Source of the DNA: Acaudatibacter sp963835495
GTDB taxonomy: Bacteria > Pseudomonadota > Alphaproteobacteria > Caulobacterales > Caulobacteraceae
Assembly (NCBI GenBank): GCA_963835495.1
Contig: CAWIFQ010000003.1
Span: 1,364,001 to 1,428,000 of the forward strand
Direction of reading: 5' to 3'
Length of the DNA stretch: 64,000 nucleotides
The position numbers and the translations under genes are program-made. This document shows positions 25,986 through 34,281 of the stretch, piece by piece. The notes under the pieces are model-generated. The model had not been told where the DNA came from. It was given only the letters and a program-made list of their open reading frames with translations, and ran no database searches. The first letter of the stretch is position 1, and every line of letters starts with the position of its first letter.

Positions 25986-27086
25986 ATGCGTGGGATCGCC
26001 ACGAGGTATGGGCTGGCGGCGCTGGCGCTGGGTGCGTCGCTCGCACTGACGGCGCCGGGCGTCGCCGACACGCCTGTCGTCAACGTCACCGACTCGGCCG
26101 ATCCGTTGCACGACGCCGAGCGTTCGGTGGTCCGTGTCGTCACTGTTTCTCTCGATGCGCTCGGCGAGCCGATGGCGCTGGAGACCGGCAGCGGCTTCGC
26201 CGTGGGGCCCGGCCTGGTCGTCACCAACCACCACGTGGTCCAGGGCGCGGCGCAGGCGGTCGAGATCGACACCTTCGTCATTCCCGAACGCGACGCTGGC
26301 GGCCAGTCGCAGAAGGCGTCCGTCAGCCAGACCTGGGCCGACGCCGATCTCGCGCTGCTTTCGGTCCCCGGCCTCTCCTCCCCGCCCCTGACCATCGCCC
26401 AGGTCGAACCCGGCAAGGAGGCCATCGTCCGCGCCCTGGGCTATCCCGGCGTCACCGATCAGGTGCGCAACATGTCGCTGACCGAGATCCTGCGCCCGCA
26501 GGAGCCGTACGTGACCTCGGGCTCGATCGCCCTGTTCTCGTCGATCGCGCCCGGCGGCGGGCGGATCGACACCATCTTCCACACCGCGGCGATCAACCCC
26601 GGCAACTCCGGCGGGCCGCTGATCGACGCCTGCGGCCGGGTGATCGGGGTCAACACCTGGGGCGCCGGCTCCCAGCTCGGCGACGACGGCCAGGTGACCG
26701 CCCCGCAGGGACAGTTCATCGCCAGCCAATCCACGGTGCTGGCCAAGTTCCTCGCCGACGCCCAGGTGCGAGCCAACTTCGTCACCGGCGCCTGCGTGCC
26801 GGCCTCGATCCAGATGCTGGACGACCGGCTGAAGACCGACGAAACCGCCATAACCGACGAAAAGACCCTGATCGGCCAGTTGCAGACCCAGCTGCAGGCC
26901 AGCGACTCGCGCACGCATCAGCTTTCGCTGCTGCTTGGCCTCGTCGCGGGAGGTGTCGGGATCCTGATGGTGGTGCTGATCGCGCTTGGATTGCGGCCGA
27001 GACGGAAGACGCCGGTCGCCGCGGCGCCAGCGCCCGAACGGCCGATGTCCGCAGCGCCGACAGCTGGCGAGGCCAGCCCTAGCTGA
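25986..27086 (+). CDS. Membrane-anchored trypsin-like serine protease
   Basis: 366 residues. A signal peptide (GLAALALGASLALTAPGVA) precedes a chymotrypsin/HtrA-fold protease. The triad is visible: His in TNHHVVQG near 81, Asp in ADADLALLSVPG near 119, Ser in NPGNSGGPLID near 210. There is no PDZ domain. Instead the C-terminal part has a short coiled coil (DDRLKTDETAITDEKTLIGQ), then a single membrane helix at about 315-340 and a basic/Pro-Ala cytoplasmic tail. It should act in the periplasm, tethered to the inner membrane. It overlaps the chromate-transporter gene tail to tail by 8 bp. Substrates are unknown. Confidence 0.86.
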   Translation: MRGIATRYGLAALALGASLALTAPGVADTPVVNVTDSADPLHDAERSVVRVVTVSLDALGEPMALETGSGFAVGPGLVVTNHHVVQGAAQAVEIDTFVIPERDAGGQSQKASVSQTWADADLALLSVPGLSSPPLTIAQVEPGKEAIVRALGYPGVTDQVRNMSLTEILRPQEPYVTSGSIALFSSIAPGGGRIDTIFHTAAINPGNSGGPLIDACGRVIGVNTWGAGSQLGDDGQVTAPQGQFIASQSTVLAKFLADAQVRANFVTGACVPASIQMLDDRLKTDETAITDEKTLIGQLQTQLQASDSRTHQLSLLLGLVAGGVGILMVVLIALGLRPRRKTPVAAAPAPERPMSAAPTAGEASPS

Positions 27087-27612
27087 ACACCCCGAACACA
27101 CCCAGGGCGCCCGCGGCGAGCAGGCACCACAGCGGGTTCAGCCGGGTGAAATAGGCCACGCCGGCCGTTGCGGCCGTGACGATCATCAGCTTCCAACCGG
27201 TGTCAGCGGCGCGCACGAGCACGAAGGCGCTGGAGCAGACAAAGCCCACGGTCACCGGCGCCAGACCGGCGCCGATGGCCGAGCGCCAGGCGGTTTCACG
27301 GTACTTGTCCCACGCCTTTGCGACCCAGAACGTGAGCACGCAGGAAGGGCCGCACATCGCCGCCGTCGCCACCAGCGCGCCGGCGAGCCCTGCGGCTTTC
27401 CAGCCGATCAGCGTCGTGACCAGAAAGTTGGGTCCGGGCGCGGCCTGGGCGATGGCGAACAGGGCGGCGAAATCCTGATTGGTCATCCAGTGGTTCACGT
27501 CGACCGCCTGGCGATGCATCTCCGGGATCACCGCGTTAGCGCCGCCGAACGCCACCAGCGACAGGCTGGTGAACTGGACGGCCAGGGCGATGAGGGTGTC
27601 GGAGGTCTTCAC
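27079..27612 (-). CDS. Chromate transporter family protein, second half (short-chain ChrA)
   Basis: 177 residues from GTG 27612, overlapping the upstream partner's stop as GTGA. The ChrA half-domain signature is present: FTSLSLVAFGGANAVIPEMH, then AIAQAAPGPNFLVTTLIGW (PGPN motif) and several membrane helices. Short-chain CHR proteins occur as adjacent antiparallel pairs that together equal one long ChrA, a chromate/sulfate-type transporter with mostly unproven substrate range. Here both halves are coupled in the order Rap1a-like, ChrA half 1, ChrA half 2. Chromate resistance is a family-level guess. Confidence 0.9.
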   Translation of the reverse strand: MKTSDTLIALAVQFTSLSLVAFGGANAVIPEMHRQAVDVNHWMTNQDFAALFAIAQAAPGPNFLVTTLIGWKAAGLAGALVATAAMCGPSCVLTFWVAKAWDKYRETAWRSAIGAGLAPVTVGFVCSSAFVLVRAADTGWKLMIVTAATAGVAYFTRLNPLWCLLAAGALGVFGVFS

Positions 27613-28190
27613 GCGCGGCTCTTCTTCCAGAACCAGGCCGCGCCGATGCTGATCGGGCCGAGCGCGATCAACACGTACGGCAGCGGGAAGCGCAGGATGG
27701 CCACGGCCGCGAACGCGGTGACGATGAACGGCGCGGCGAGCCACGGGCGACTGCGCAGCAGCGGCTCGGCCATCCGCGCCGCGGTCGCGACGATCAGCCC
27801 TGACGCCGACGCGCCAAGGCCAATCAAGGCGTTCCTGACGGTCTCGAGACCGCCGAAGCGGCTGTAGAGCATGCCCAGCGTGATCACGATGATCACCGGC
27901 GCCCCCACCAGGCCGAGCGAGGCGGCGATCGAACCGCGCCAGCCGCAGGCCCGCGCGCCGACGACGATCGACATGTTGACGATGTTAGGCCCCGGCAGCG
28001 TCTGGCAAAGCGAGAGGGTCTCGGTGAAATCTTCTGGTGTCAGCCACGCCTTGCGCTCGACCAGGGTGCGGCGCGCGAACGGCAGGGTGCCGCCGAAGCC
28101 TGACAACGCGATCGCGAAGAAGGTGGCGAATAGAGACCAGGACGTCGGGGCCTCGAGTGTCGAGGCCTCGGGCGTCGGTCGATCTGTCAC
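27609..28190 (-). CDS. Chromate transporter family protein, first half (short-chain ChrA)
   Basis: 193 residues; the start is GTG 28190, overlapping the upstream stop (GTGA). ChrA features are FFAIALSGFGGTLPFARRTL and LSLCQTLPGPNIVNMSIVVG (PGPN). Membrane segments follow, ending ILRFPLPYVLIALGPISIGAAWF. With the next gene it forms the usual two-gene short-chain CHR pair, whose products have opposite membrane topology. The two are translationally coupled and probably form a heterodimeric transporter in the inner membrane. Substrate is not established by sequence. Confidence 0.9.
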   Translation of the reverse strand: MTDRPTPEASTLEAPTSWSLFATFFAIALSGFGGTLPFARRTLVERKAWLTPEDFTETLSLCQTLPGPNIVNMSIVVGARACGWRGSIAASLGLVGAPVIIVITLGMLYSRFGGLETVRNALIGLGASASGLIVATAARMAEPLLRSRPWLAAPFIVTAFAAVAILRFPLPYVLIALGPISIGAAWFWKKSRA

Positions 28191-28555
28191 TTGCAGGGAT
28201 ATTGCGCCGCGAGCGCCTCGACCACGAGGTCCTGCGCCGCCAGTGGCCGTTTTTCAGGGTGCGCGGCGAGGAAGCCGCTCACCGCCGCGACCATCTGCGT
28301 GGCCGTCACGCCGGCCGGGAAGCAGACCCGTTGCGCGGCGCCGAGGCCCTGTCCCGCCTGCTGGGCGTCGCTGACCCCGACCACGTAGCCGACGCAGCGG
28401 CCCTGTTTGCTGGCGAAGTCCGCGTCGCCCGGCTTGGCCGCACATTGCGTGCTCAGACCTTCGCCGGTGAAGAACTCGAGATCCGCCGCCGGCGCGGGCG
28501 CCGACGCCGAGAGCGCGATGCCGATCGCCATCAGGACCGCTGCAAACCTCGCCAT
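28187..28555 (-). CDS. Exported Rap1a/Tai-type small protein
   Basis: 122 residues from ATG 28555, chosen because GGAG lies six bases ahead; an ATG two codons earlier sits directly on that site. A signal peptide ends around APAPAA. The mature part has the Rap1a/Tai domain pattern: a helix containing CVGYVVGVSDAQ, a C-terminal VCFPAGVTATQMVAAVSGFL then HPEKRPLAAQDLV, and four Cys able to form two disulfides. Rap1a/Tai proteins were first described as T6SS effector immunity proteins, but the domain is widespread in unrelated periplasmic proteins. No T6SS genes are near, so an immunity role is unsupported. It is first in the chromate-transporter operon. Confidence 0.78.
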   Translation of the reverse strand: MARFAAVLMAIGIALSASAPAPAADLEFFTGEGLSTQCAAKPGDADFASKQGRCVGYVVGVSDAQQAGQGLGAAQRVCFPAGVTATQMVAAVSGFLAAHPEKRPLAAQDLVVEALAAQYPCK

Positions 28556-28714
28556 CACCATCTCCCGACGCCGCCAGCGCCTCGTTCGCGCCGCGTCACC
28601 TATTCGGGCGCCCCGGACAAAGTCGCAAGGGCCGGAGTCGCAAGCAGCGCAGAGTCGGGGTAGAGACCGCCGGGCCGCCGATCGGGGCGGAGCCGTCATC
28701 AGAAGGAGAGCCGC

Positions 28715-28825
28715 ATGGGGCCCCGTTCCGCCGTCAATTACGTGTTCATCGTGGTCCTCGCCGGCCTCCTGGCCGGCGCCGTGTATGCGACCTGGAACAT
28801 GTTCCAGGCGGTGATCGCCGGCTAG
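28715..28825 (+). CDS. 36-residue single-helix membrane microprotein
   Basis: ATG 28715 has AGAAGGAGAG nine to ten bases ahead, one of the best ribosome-binding sites in the window. The peptide is MGPRSAVNYVFIVVLAGLLA plus GAVYATWNMFQAVIAG: a short N-terminus and one membrane helix. It lies on the plus strand in the gap between two minus-strand genes and overlaps the stop of the next gene by 4 bp. No family is recognised. The strong ribosome-binding site and membrane pattern make it a credible small protein. Confidence 0.55.
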   Translation: MGPRSAVNYVFIVVLAGLLAGAVYATWNMFQAVIAG

Positions 28826-29856
28826 TCGGGGTCCGCCAGCGCGTCGAACCGCGCCAAGAGCCCCCTCGCTGCTTCGCCACGCTCTTCGATCAGCTGGGCT
28901 TCGATGGTCTCGCGCGTGCGCTTCGCCGCCAGCAGCCGCTCTTCGCGGCCGTGCCAGTCGACCATCTTCGCCCACACCGGATCTATCAGCTCGGTCCCGG
29001 CGATCGTTCCGCCGCCGGCGCGCTTCAGCGTGAAGCTGCGCAGTTCGGAGATGGTGGTGGCGAGGTAGGCGACGTGGATCGCCTCGTCGGTGCGGATACG
29101 CTCGACCAGGGTGGCCGCCAGATCGGCCTCGGCGCGGCAGTCGCGGAAGTTCTCGGGGTCGCGGAACACCCGGATGTTGAAGGCGAAGCCCGATTCCGCG
29201 CGGACCTCGATCATCAGCACGTTCATCAGCATCCGAATGAGGTTCTCGAACGGCTCGGCGATGTCGGGCATCAGCCGACCTTCGTCCGGCCGGGCGATGC
29301 TCTCCGGCGGAACCGGAATCGGATAGCGGTCCTTGCCGAACACAAGGTCGCGGGCGGCGAACCACATCGCATCGTGTGCGCCAAGGCCTGGCGCGGCCGG
29401 ATCGCCGCCCTCGTCCGCGCCATGCGCGAACAGCAGGCCACCGCCCAGGTGCCCGATCGCCGTCTCGGCGACCTCCTCGACCACCAGCTTCTGCATATCG
29501 GGCGCAGGCATGTTGCAGAGCGCGCGGCCCCGGGCCTCGATGATCCCGGTGATCGAGAGCGAGTTCCACATGGTGCGGCCGAAGCCTTCGCTGAGCAGCA
29601 GCTTCTGCTGCGCCTCGTTCGGGTAACCGCCGCGCTTCAGCAGTTCGCGATCGGCGCTGATGATCGGCCAGCCGCGCGCCTTCAGCGCCGCCTGCCAGGC
29701 CTTCACCGCCGGCCAGCGCACCTTGGTGCGCGGCGAGCAGTAGCTGCCGTCGGCCAGAAAGCCTCCGTGCAGCTTGTAGCCGGCTTCCTCGTGTGGCCGG
29801 GCGTAGGCGTGACTCTCCAGCAGCTCCTCGCGGCTGTAACGCAGGCGCGCGTCCAT
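28822..29856 (-). CDS. Conserved protein with ferritin-like Glu/His motifs, unknown function
   Basis: 344 residues, mostly helical, no signal peptide. Two segments look like metal-binding helices of the ferritin/diiron type. One is QKLVVEEVAETAIGHLGG near residue 120; the other is RIRTDEAIHVAYLATTISEL near 260 (ExxH). Between them are a Met-rich helix ENLIRMLMNVLMIEVRAESG and RVFRDPENF. Diiron chemistry is inference from the ExxH-like pattern; I cannot name the family. It is convergent with the 36-residue microprotein and sits between it and the GH13 gene. Its ATG at 29856 has a GGGAGAGA-like site upstream. It appears complete. Confidence 0.65.
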   Translation of the reverse strand: MDARLRYSREELLESHAYARPHEEAGYKLHGGFLADGSYCSPRTKVRWPAVKAWQAALKARGWPIISADRELLKRGGYPNEAQQKLLLSEGFGRTMWNSLSITGIIEARGRALCNMPAPDMQKLVVEEVAETAIGHLGGGLLFAHGADEGGDPAAPGLGAHDAMWFAARDLVFGKDRYPIPVPPESIARPDEGRLMPDIAEPFENLIRMLMNVLMIEVRAESGFAFNIRVFRDPENFRDCRAEADLAATLVERIRTDEAIHVAYLATTISELRSFTLKRAGGGTIAGTELIDPVWAKMVDWHGREERLLAAKRTRETIEAQLIEERGEAARGLLARFDALADPD

Positions 29857-29932
29857 CGGTGTCTCTCCCTCGCCGGACGGGCGCCGGCGCGACGTCAGCT
29901 TATCGCGGATAAGTTGGCCCCGTCACGCGCGC

Positions 29933-31519
29933 TCAGACCCGAACGATCGCAACTCCGGCGCCCGGCAGTTCCAGGCCCAGCTTGTCCAGCGCGGCGCCGC
30001 CACTGAGGAACAGCGGCTCGCCCTGCGCGAGCACGGGATCCTCGATCCTGGTCGCCAGGCCGCCCAGTTCGAAGAAGCAGCGGACGCGCTCGGCGTCGGC
30101 GACGCGCTCGAAGCCGAGCACGTTGTCCGGGGTCGCCAGCTGGATGCAGGCGCCAGTCTTCAGTGCTTCCGAGCCTCTGCGGGTCGCGATCACCTGGCGG
30201 GCGAAATGCAGCGCCGACCCGTCGTCGGCTTCCTGGCTTTGGATCGACAGCGGCAGGTGGGCCGGATCCATCGGCAGCCAGGCGTCCGCCGCGACGGTGA
30301 AACCACCCATCGGCACGGCGCTGGTCCAAGGCATGGGCGTGCGGCAGCCATCGCGGCCAGGTCCGCCGGCATAGGCGGCGATCGCGAACGGGTCCTGGAG
30401 GCGCTCGAACGGCACATGTGCGTCGGGCAAGCCCAGCTCGTCGCCCTGGTAGACGAAGATCGTGCCGCGCATGGCGATCAGGGCCGCGAACAGCGCCTTG
30501 GCGCGCGCGGGGTCGTTGTGCGCCATTCGCGTCGGGAAGCGCGTGACGTCGTGATTTCCCAGCGACCACGACGGCCAGCCGGCGTCGTTCTCCCAGGATT
30601 CCAGCGCCGTGCGGAAAAGCCCCGGCGTTCCCTCGGCGCCCGACAGCAGGAAGAAGCTGTAGGCCGTGTGCAGGCGGTCCGGCGGCTGCGTGTACTCCTG
30701 CTGGCGCGGCAGGGGCGGCTCGTCGCCGATCTCGCCGACGGTCATCCGGTCGCCGGCATAGCTGTCCATCAGTTGGCGCAGGCGGTTGATGAACAGCAGG
30801 TTCTCGGGCTGGGAGCGATCGCGCTTGTGGAGCTGCATGTCCGTCGCCATCAGCGGCGTGCGGTTGCGGTGAGCCGGCGGATTGTCGGTCAGATTGCGGT
30901 CGTGGACATAGTAGTTGACGACGTCGAGCCGGAAGCCGTCGACGCCGCGGTCCAGCCAGAACCGGGCGATGTCCAGCACGGCGTCCTGCACTTCCGGATT
31001 CCAGAAGTTGAGGTCAGGCTGCTCCGGCAGGAAGTTGTGCAGGTAGTACTGCCGCCGCTTGGCCGACCAGGTCCAGGCCGGGCCGCCAAAGGAAGCCAGC
31101 CAGTTGTTCGGCGGCGTGCCATCCGGCTTGGGGTCGGCCCAGACATACCAGTCGGAGCGCGGATTCTCCCGGGCGGCGCTGCTCTCCAGGAACCAGGGGT
31201 GCTTGTCGGAGCTGTGCGACCAGACCTGGTCGATGATCACCTTCAGGCCGCGCGCGTGGGCTTCCGCCAGCAGGGCGTCGAAATCCTCCAGCGTGCCGAA
31301 CAGCGGATCGATGTCGCGGTAGTCGCTGACGTCGTAGCCGAAGTCTTTCATGGGCGACTTGAAGAACGGCGAGAGCCAGATCGCATCGACGCCGAGCGAG
31401 GCCACATAGTCCAGCCCGCGCCGCACGCCGCCGAGGTCGCCGACGCCGTCGGCGCCGGAGTCCAGGAAGCTGCGCGGATAGATCTGGTAGAACACTGCGC
31501 CGCGCCACCACTCGGCCAT
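29933..31519 (-). CDS. GH13 alpha-glucosidase
   Basis: 528 residues, typical for oligo-1,6-/alpha-glucosidases. Domain A starts WWRGAVFYQIYPRSFLDSG and GLDYVASLGVDAIWLSPFF. GH13 conserved regions are clear: DQVWSHSSDKHPWF (region I), the nucleophile Asp in GVDGFRLDVVNYY (region II), the acid/base Glu in MTVGEIGDE (region III), and SLGNHDVTRFPTR with the third Asp (region IV). A small C-terminal beta domain ends the protein. No signal peptide is present, so it acts on imported maltooligosaccharides or sucrose-like substrates in the cytoplasm. No transporter or regulator is adjacent. The exact specificity is open. Confidence 0.95.
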   Translation of the reverse strand: MAEWWRGAVFYQIYPRSFLDSGADGVGDLGGVRRGLDYVASLGVDAIWLSPFFKSPMKDFGYDVSDYRDIDPLFGTLEDFDALLAEAHARGLKVIIDQVWSHSSDKHPWFLESSAARENPRSDWYVWADPKPDGTPPNNWLASFGGPAWTWSAKRRQYYLHNFLPEQPDLNFWNPEVQDAVLDIARFWLDRGVDGFRLDVVNYYVHDRNLTDNPPAHRNRTPLMATDMQLHKRDRSQPENLLFINRLRQLMDSYAGDRMTVGEIGDEPPLPRQQEYTQPPDRLHTAYSFFLLSGAEGTPGLFRTALESWENDAGWPSWSLGNHDVTRFPTRMAHNDPARAKALFAALIAMRGTIFVYQGDELGLPDAHVPFERLQDPFAIAAYAGGPGRDGCRTPMPWTSAVPMGGFTVAADAWLPMDPAHLPLSIQSQEADDGSALHFARQVIATRRGSEALKTGACIQLATPDNVLGFERVADAERVRCFFELGGLATRIEDPVLAQGEPLFLSGGAALDKLGLELPGAGVAIVRV

Positions 31520-31621
31520 GCCAGGCTCCTCGAATCTCGCCCAGCGGGCGCGAAGGCGCGTCTATAGCGGCAGGATTTGCGGCGGTCTCGCGCGACCGCT
31601 CGCGACCCATCGGCGCAAGCG

Positions 31622-31652
31622 AAAGGCGGCCCTCCTGATCGAAGAGCCGCCC
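31622..31652 (-). terminator. Candidate terminator of the 31678-32004 gene
   Basis: Read leftward, GGCGGCTC pairs loosely with GAGGGCCGCC and is followed by TTTCG. It lies 26 bases past the stop of the exported small protein. The stem is GC-rich but the T tract is short. Confidence 0.45.
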
Positions 31653-31677
31653 CTGGGCCGCGTCGCGGTCCGTGACT

Positions 31678-32004
31678 TCAGTCGCCGTCGTCGAGACCCT
31701 CGTTGACGTCGTAGTTGACGCGCGACGACAGCAGCGACAGGCGCGAATTCAGGTCGCGAACCTGCCAATCGGACATGCCGTCGGATTGGTAGCGCTGGTC
31801 GAGGTCGACGATCTGGCTGAGTTCGCGGCGCAGGCGGGTGGCCTGGCCGTAGCTCAGGTCGCCGGAGTCGGCATGACGATCGATCCGGCTGCGGATGTTG
31901 TCTTCGCGTTGTGCGGTGTTGACGTCGTAGCTCTGGGCGAGCGCCGGCATCGCCGCCGCAGCCAAAGCGCCCCCCGCGACGAGCGCGATCAAGGCGTGTC
32001 TCAT
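31678..32004 (-). CDS. Small exported alpha-helical protein, unknown function
   Basis: 108 residues. The signal peptide MRHALIALVAGGALAAAAMP ends in ALAQ. The mature protein is charged and helical, rich in Arg/Asp, with a central RSRIDRHADSGDLSYGQATR and LRRELSQIVDLDQRY. The pattern of ResD-GxLxxxEAxxLRxEL-like segments is common in small periplasmic proteins of Sphingomonadales and Caulobacterales. A related pattern (IREERREGDIGRFEARRLHA) recurs in the 49944-50276 protein of this window. Stand-alone gene with an AT-rich 190-bp upstream region. Function unknown. Confidence 0.7.
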   Translation of the reverse strand: MRHALIALVAGGALAAAAMPALAQSYDVNTAQREDNIRSRIDRHADSGDLSYGQATRLRRELSQIVDLDQRYQSDGMSDWQVRDLNSRLSLLSSRVNYDVNEGLDDGD

Positions 32005-32193
32005 GATCGAGATCCCTTCACTCTTAGGTTTGGACGATTGCTATGCCAGCAACCGAGATGAGAAACGCACGCCACACGACAGCGTTCCGCTTTCATATTA
32101 CATCATATAGTCGAGTTTAATCGAAGCGTTGCTGGCTTGTGAGCGTCAAGCGGCGCCATTATGCACGCACGAACCTGCACTACACTCGGCGGC
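32005..32193. other. AT-richer intergenic region
   Basis: Contains the promoter side of the 31678-32004 gene and the end region of the MFS gene. GCCAGCAAC near 32046 and GTTGCTGGC near 32128 form a 9-bp inverted repeat about 80 bases apart. The sequence between is AT-rich (CATATTACATCATATAG). No gene seen. Confidence 0.4.
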
Positions 32194-33708
32194 TCACGCT
32201 CGTACGCGTTGTGGTCGCCCGTTCAGCGACGCGCCAGCGTCCTTCGGCAGCACGGCGAAGAAGCCCGCCGACATCAGCGCCACCGCGCCGATGATCAGGA
32301 AGGTGGGCGAGATGGTCGCCACCGTCACCTTGTGCGCCGGGCCCTGGAACAGGCGCAGCAGGGTGGCCGCGAAGCCGATGCCGATGCTCTGCGCCAGCCG
32401 CTGGCCCATCGCCGACATGGTCGAGGCCCGGCTCATCTGCGGATTGTCGATGTCGGCGAAGCCAAGGCCGTTGAGCGCGGTGAACTGCAACGAGCGGAAG
32501 AAGCCGCCGGTGAGCAGGATGAAATAGATCAGCCAGTGCGGCGTCGATTTGGTCAGGATCGCGTAGCTCATGAAGGTCAGGCCGACGATCACCGCGTTGA
32601 CGCTGAGGGTGTTGCGAAAGCCGAAGCGGGCCAGGATCGGTGGGGCGCTGGTCTTCATCACCAGGGCCGCCGCGGCGCTGGCGAAGGTCATCAGTCCGGC
32701 CTGGAACGGCGACATCCCGAACGCCACCTGCAGCAGCAGCGCCAGCAGGAACGGCGTCGCGCCCACCCCCATCCGCATGAAGGCCCCACCGACGATCGAA
32801 GCGAAGAACGTCGGGATCTTGAACAGCTTCAGGTCGAGGATCGCGTGGGGCGTGCGCCGGGCGTGCGCCGCGTAGACGCCCAGCAGCACCAGGCCGCCGG
32901 TAAGCAGGCTGGGCGCGGCCCAGGCGGGCAAGCTGCTGCGGCCCAGGTTCTCGAACGCATAGACCACCGCCGCCAGGCCGACGCCGGTCAGGATCATCCC
33001 CACCCAGTCGAGCCTGCCGGCGTCCTCCTCCTTGATGTCGTTGATGTATCTGGTGACGAGGATCACGCCCATGATCGCGATCGGGATGTTGAGGAAGAAG
33101 ATCCAGCGCCAGGACAGGTAGGTGACGATGAAGCCGCCGATCGGCGGGCCGATCACCGGGCCTAGCAGCGAGGGCATGGTCAGCACCGACATCGCCCGCA
33201 CGAGGTCGTGCTTGGGCGTCGTCCGCAGCAGCACCAGCCGTCCGACCGGGCCCATCAGCGCCCCGGCCGCGCCTTCGGCGAAGCGCGCCAGCAGCAGTTC
33301 CGGCAGGTTGTTGGCGAAGCCGCAGGCGGCGCAGGAGGCGGCGTAGAGGCCGATCGCGATCAGGAACACGCGCTTGGCCCCGAACCGGTCGGCCGCCCAG
33401 CCGCTTACCGGCAGGAAGATCGCCAGCGCCAGCAGGTAGACCGTGATGGTGGTGTTCAGGCTGATCGGGCTTTGGTGCAGCGTCACCGCCATCGACGGCA
33501 GCGCATTGGCGATCACCGTGGCGCTGAGCGTCATCATCAGGTTGGCCGCGCCGATGATCGCCGGCACCAGGCTGGAAAACGGCTTGTCCTCCGGCTCGGC
33601 CAGCGCCAGCGGCTCGGCGCTCGGCTCGCCCTCCAGCGACGCGGCGAGCTCCGCCTCCGCTTCGCGCTGCGCCTCGAGCCCGTTCCTGGCGAGGACGACG
33701 TCGGCCAT
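32194..33708 (-). CDS. DHA2-family MFS multidrug efflux transporter
   Basis: 504 residues with about 14 hydrophobic helices, the EmrB/DHA2 size. Motifs include SGWAADRFGAKRVFLIAIGL (motif A, loop 2-3), SLLGPVIGPPIGGFIVTYLSW (motif C, drug antiporter signature) and WRWIFFLNIPIAI. The N-terminus has an acidic cytoplasmic extension of about 45 residues before helix 1. It should export drugs or other hydrophobic compounds by proton antiport. No EmrA-type adaptor or outer-membrane partner is adjacent. Its ATG overlaps the stop of the marR-type gene by one base, so the regulator and pump form an operon. Confidence 0.94.
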   Translation of the reverse strand: MADVVLARNGLEAQREAEAELAASLEGEPSAEPLALAEPEDKPFSSLVPAIIGAANLMMTLSATVIANALPSMAVTLHQSPISLNTTITVYLLALAIFLPVSGWAADRFGAKRVFLIAIGLYAASCAACGFANNLPELLLARFAEGAAGALMGPVGRLVLLRTTPKHDLVRAMSVLTMPSLLGPVIGPPIGGFIVTYLSWRWIFFLNIPIAIMGVILVTRYINDIKEEDAGRLDWVGMILTGVGLAAVVYAFENLGRSSLPAWAAPSLLTGGLVLLGVYAAHARRTPHAILDLKLFKIPTFFASIVGGAFMRMGVGATPFLLALLLQVAFGMSPFQAGLMTFASAAAALVMKTSAPPILARFGFRNTLSVNAVIVGLTFMSYAILTKSTPHWLIYFILLTGGFFRSLQFTALNGLGFADIDNPQMSRASTMSAMGQRLAQSIGIGFAATLLRLFQGPAHKVTVATISPTFLIIGAVALMSAGFFAVLPKDAGASLNGRPQRVRA

Positions 33709-34163
33709 CAGCGATCCTCCGCCAGGCGCAGCAGCGGCCCGGCGGCGGCGGCGAGCGCGGCGCGCTCCTCCCCGCTCAGCTTGGCCAGCTTGGCGGCCAG
33801 CCAGTCGTTGCGGCGCCGGCGGATGGCGTCCAGCGCCTTGCCGCCCTTCGCGGTCAGCGTCAGGCCAACGCGCCGGCGATCGTCGTCGTCGGGCGCCGAG
33901 CGGGCGATCCAGCCGGCCGCCTCCATGCGCTTGACGTGCCCGCTCATCGACGCGCGGGTCATCTGCTCGCGCTCGGCGAGGTCAGAGACGCCGATGCCGG
34001 CGTTCTTCTTCACCGCGCCCAGCAGCTGCGCGTCCAGCGCCGAGACCCCGGCCCGCTGCGCTTCGCGACGCAGCGCGCGGGAGACCTTCAGCAGCGCCGG
34101 CCGCAGGGCGTCGACCAGCGGCAGGATGTCCTTTTCGGTGGGAATCAACGCGTTCATCTGCAA
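33708..34163 (-). CDS. MarR-family transcriptional regulator
   Basis: 151 residues. The winged helix lies at about 40-115: SALDAQLLGAVKKNAGIGVS, recognition helix region REQMTRASMSGHVKRMEAAG, and wing SAPDDDDRRRVGLTLTAKG, the classic MarR DxRxxxLxLTxxG signature. Helical dimerisation ends flank it. It precedes the MFS pump gene with overlapping stop/start, the common regulator-pump arrangement, and an 8-bp inverted repeat lies 10 bases before its ATG. It is therefore probably a ligand-relieved repressor of its own operon; the ligand is unknown. Confidence 0.94.
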   Translation of the reverse strand: MQMNALIPTEKDILPLVDALRPALLKVSRALRREAQRAGVSALDAQLLGAVKKNAGIGVSDLAEREQMTRASMSGHVKRMEAAGWIARSAPDDDDRRRVGLTLTAKGGKALDAIRRRRNDWLAAKLAKLSGEERAALAAAAGPLLRLAEDR

Positions 34164-34173
34164 CCGGACGATA

Positions 34174-34192
34174 TAGTTAGGCTACCTAACTA
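34174..34192 (+). promoter_or_regulatory. MarR-type palindromic operator
   Basis: TAGTTAGG-CTA-CCTAACTA, a perfect 8-bp inverted repeat in an AT-rich island immediately upstream of the marR-type start (34163). Size and symmetry match MarR operators. It also lies 90 bases before the divergent GrpB-like gene. Confidence 0.72.
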
Positions 34193-34281
34193 ACAATAAA
34201 TCAAGCGGATGCAAGCGCCGCCTGTGGCGTGCGTCCAGGGGCGCCGGTGTGCTATCTGCAGCCGCCTTCAACGAGGCGAAG

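Noticed and set aside
28187..28555. Type VI secretion immunity gene
   Set aside because: The Rap1a/Tai domain is shared by many periplasmic proteins; no effector or T6SS gene lies nearby.
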